5,404 bases of DNA from Thermoplasmata archaeon (GTDB lineage: Archaea > Thermoplasmatota > Thermoplasmata > SG8-5), in assembly GCA_030655715.1 (NCBI GenBank), contig JAUSPR010000049.1:1-5404 (forward strand), read 5' to 3'. The position numbers and the translations under genes were made by a program. Below the pieces are notes generated by a model that was given only the letters and a program-made list of their open reading frames with translations, was not told the DNA's origin and made no database searches. Positions 3,958 through 5,404 of this stretch are shown here, piece by piece. Position 1 is the stretch's first letter. Each line of letters begins with the position of its first letter.

Positions 3958-5404
3958 ACAGAATATTCATTATAACGTCGTTGGTCTGGACCATGTCGCC
4001 TTCCTTGACATATATCTCCTTGACCTCGCCGTCGAAATCGGACTCGATATTGCTTTCCATCTTCATAACTTCCAGGATTGCAATGACGTCGCCCTTCTTG
4101 ACCTTGTCTCCGACTTTAACTTTTAGCTTCCACATATTGCCCTGGCAGCCAGTAAGCTGCATACCAGGCGCTTTCTTGTCCGGTCCCGATGCTGGTCTGG
4201 CAGCTCCGCCCCCGCTTGCGGTGATGAAGCCACCGGTTGGTTCAACTTTAACCTCGAAGAACTCGCCATCAACCTCGACATTGAATTCTGTCGGAATGGG
4301 GGATGGTCCGCCGACATGTCTTGCCTCCGGGGGTTCGGTCTCAATGTAAACATCTGGCAGTTCCGGGAAGAAGCTCTTCACGAATGCCCTGGTCATCGGG
4401 TGGTCCTTGTTGAGAGGGAGCTGGTCTGATGTGAATTCTGGTACCGCTTCGCCCTTGAGGAATTTAAGTCCGATTTCAGGGAACAGGACATATGTCATGA
4501 TGTTCTCGTCAGTCATGTCAATGCTCGGGGCTTTCTCTGCCAGTTCTTTCTTCCTGACATCCCACATGTCCTTGGCTACCAAATCGGCTGGGCGACAGTC
4601 AATGACCTTGTCCTTCCAGTCCTTTCCGAGAACCTTTTCCATTATCTCGGGGTTAATCGGACCTGGCGATTTGCCATACATGCCCTTACAATAATCAATT
4701 GTTTCCTTGGGTATCTTCTTGTACCTTCCGAAAAGGACGTTCATAACAGCCTGGACTCCGACTACCTGGCTTGTCGGTGTAACCAGTGGCGGAAATCCGA
4801 GTTCCTCGCGCACCTTTGCGGTTTCCTCCAGAACAAGGTAGAATTTATCGGATGCCTTCTGCATCTCAAGCTGGCTGACCAGATTGGACAACATTCCGCC
4901 AGGTATCTGGTGCACCATTACGGACGGATCGACTTTCATGGATTCCTGGCGAATGAGATGTCTGTATTTGTGCCACATCTCCATGAAGTATTTTCTGATT
5001 TCAATAAGTTTTACAAGGTCATAACCTGTGTCATATTTTGTATTCTGCAATGCGGCAACGACGCTTTCTGTCGGAGCACCGCCTGTTCCACCGGAGAACG
5101 GGGACATAGCAGTGTCAAGAATATCAACGCCAGCCTCGCATGCAGCCCAATATGATAGACCAGTCATGCCGCTGGTATAATGGCTGTGAAGGTCGATTGG
5201 TGCTTTTCCACCGGCGTCCTTGTAACCACGAATGATTCCCTGTGCATAATATGGTGATATCATACCTGCCATGTCTTTGATACAGACAGACTGGCAGCCC
5301 CAGCTTTCAAGTTTAAGCAGGTCATCAACATACCTTTCAATCGTGTGAACCGGGCTAATTGTGTAACTTATGCACCCCTGGGCATGAGCGCCCCTACTTA
5401 CAAC
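3956..5404 (-). CDS. pycB: Pyruvate carboxylase subunit B (carboxyltransferase plus biotin carrier), 5' end missing
   Basis: Carries biotin and transfers the carboxyl group to pyruvate, giving oxaloacetate. The frame is open to the window edge, so the start lies beyond it; 482 residues are visible, of roughly 570 in the family. The carboxyltransferase barrel shows GAHAQGCISYTISPVHT (5-21), CIKDMAG (41-47, Lys 43 being the expected carbamylated metal ligand) and LHSHYTSG (72-79, metal His 73 and 75). A conserved PYC/OADA domain follows, then a Gly/Ala/Pro linker (~392-413) and a biotinyl domain with EVMKME at 445-450; Lys 448 (codon 4061-4063) is 34 residues from the C-terminus, the usual spacing for biotinylation. 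The sequence alone could be an oxaloacetate decarboxylase alpha subunit, but the adjoining pycA and the lack of a membrane beta subunit downstream favour pyruvate carboxylase. An internal ATG at 5272 is not the start, because conserved sequence continues upstream. Confidence 0.95.
   Translation of the reverse strand, partial: VVSRGAHAQGCISYTISPVHTIERYVDDLLKLESWGCQSVCIKDMAGMISPYYAQGIIRGYKDAGGKAPIDLHSHYTSGMTGLSYWAACEAGVDILDTAMSPFSGGTGGAPTESVVAALQNTKYDTGYDLVKLIEIRKYFMEMWHKYRHLIRQESMKVDPSVMVHQIPGGMLSNLVSQLEMQKASDKFYLVLEETAKVREELGFPPLVTPTSQVVGVQAVMNVLFGRYKKIPKETIDYCKGMYGKSPGPINPEIMEKVLGKDWKDKVIDCRPADLVAKDMWDVRKKELAEKAPSIDMTDENIMTYVLFPEIGLKFLKGEAVPEFTSDQLPLNKDHPMTRAFVKSFFPELPDVYIETEPPEARHVGGPSPIPTEFNVEVDGEFFEVKVEPTGGFITASGGGAARPASGPDKKAPGMQLTGCQGNMWKLKVKVGDKVKKGDVIAILEVMKMESNIESDFDGEVKEIYVKEGDMVQTNDVIMNIL

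Noticed and set aside
3783..4349. Long open frame of 188 codons on the + strand opposite pycA/pycB
   Set aside because: It lies antisense to two well-conserved genes, spans their junction, and its product is Ser/Pro/Leu-rich with no recognisable domain, as expected from a shadow frame.
3956..5404. Oxaloacetate decarboxylase alpha subunit (sodium pump) instead of PycB
   Set aside because: The adjoining gene is a complete biotin carboxylase, which the decarboxylase does not need, and no membrane beta subunit gene is visible; genes upstream of the window could still change this.

Overview
The window looks archaeal, most likely euryarchaeal; the lineage cannot be fixed from the sequence alone. 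The reasons are a two-subunit pyruvate carboxylase (separate biotin carboxylase and biotinylated carboxyltransferase genes), a short biotin protein ligase with no DNA-binding domain, a glutamine synthetase of the alpha type, and an AT-rich TTTAAATA box that fits an archaeal TATA element. At least one gene has a strong Shine-Dalgarno site (TAAGGAGG), so leadered translation is used here. Two-subunit pyruvate carboxylases also occur in some bacteria, so the archaeal call is probable, not certain.

Layout: on the + strand, bases 1-1038 hold the 3' part of a glutamine synthetase gene (glnA) whose first ~100 codons lie before the window. A 62-base convergent gap follows. Everything else is on the - strand, read from right to left: pycB (3956 to beyond 5404, 5' end missing), pycA (2488-3945, 10 bases after pycB), a 285-base intergenic stretch, a small cupin gene (1858-2202), and birA (1101-1847, 10 bases after the cupin).

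How the genes work together: PycA carboxylates biotin using ATP and bicarbonate. PycB carries the biotin on a C-terminal lysine (visible in the motif EVMKME) and transfers the carboxyl group to pyruvate to make oxaloacetate. BirA attaches the biotin to PycB. Oxaloacetate feeds 2-oxoglutarate and aspartate synthesis, and glutamine synthetase uses glutamate made from 2-oxoglutarate. The locus therefore joins anaplerotic carbon fixation to nitrogen assimilation, although glnA is on the opposite strand and is a separate transcription unit.

The most interesting part is the 285-base gap ahead of the cupin-birA pair. It has a candidate TATA box and then a run of inverted repeats that, on the - strand, fold into an 8-bp hairpin, a long compound hairpin (10-bp outer stem, 9-bp inner stem) and a three-stem hairpin ending 3 bases before the Shine-Dalgarno site. 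A hexamer in the first hairpin is complementary to the Shine-Dalgarno site. This resembles a structured 5' leader, possibly a cis-regulatory RNA for biotinylation or pyruvate carboxylation, and I do not recognise it as a known riboswitch class. A naive longest-ORF call of the cupin would run through this structure and hide it.
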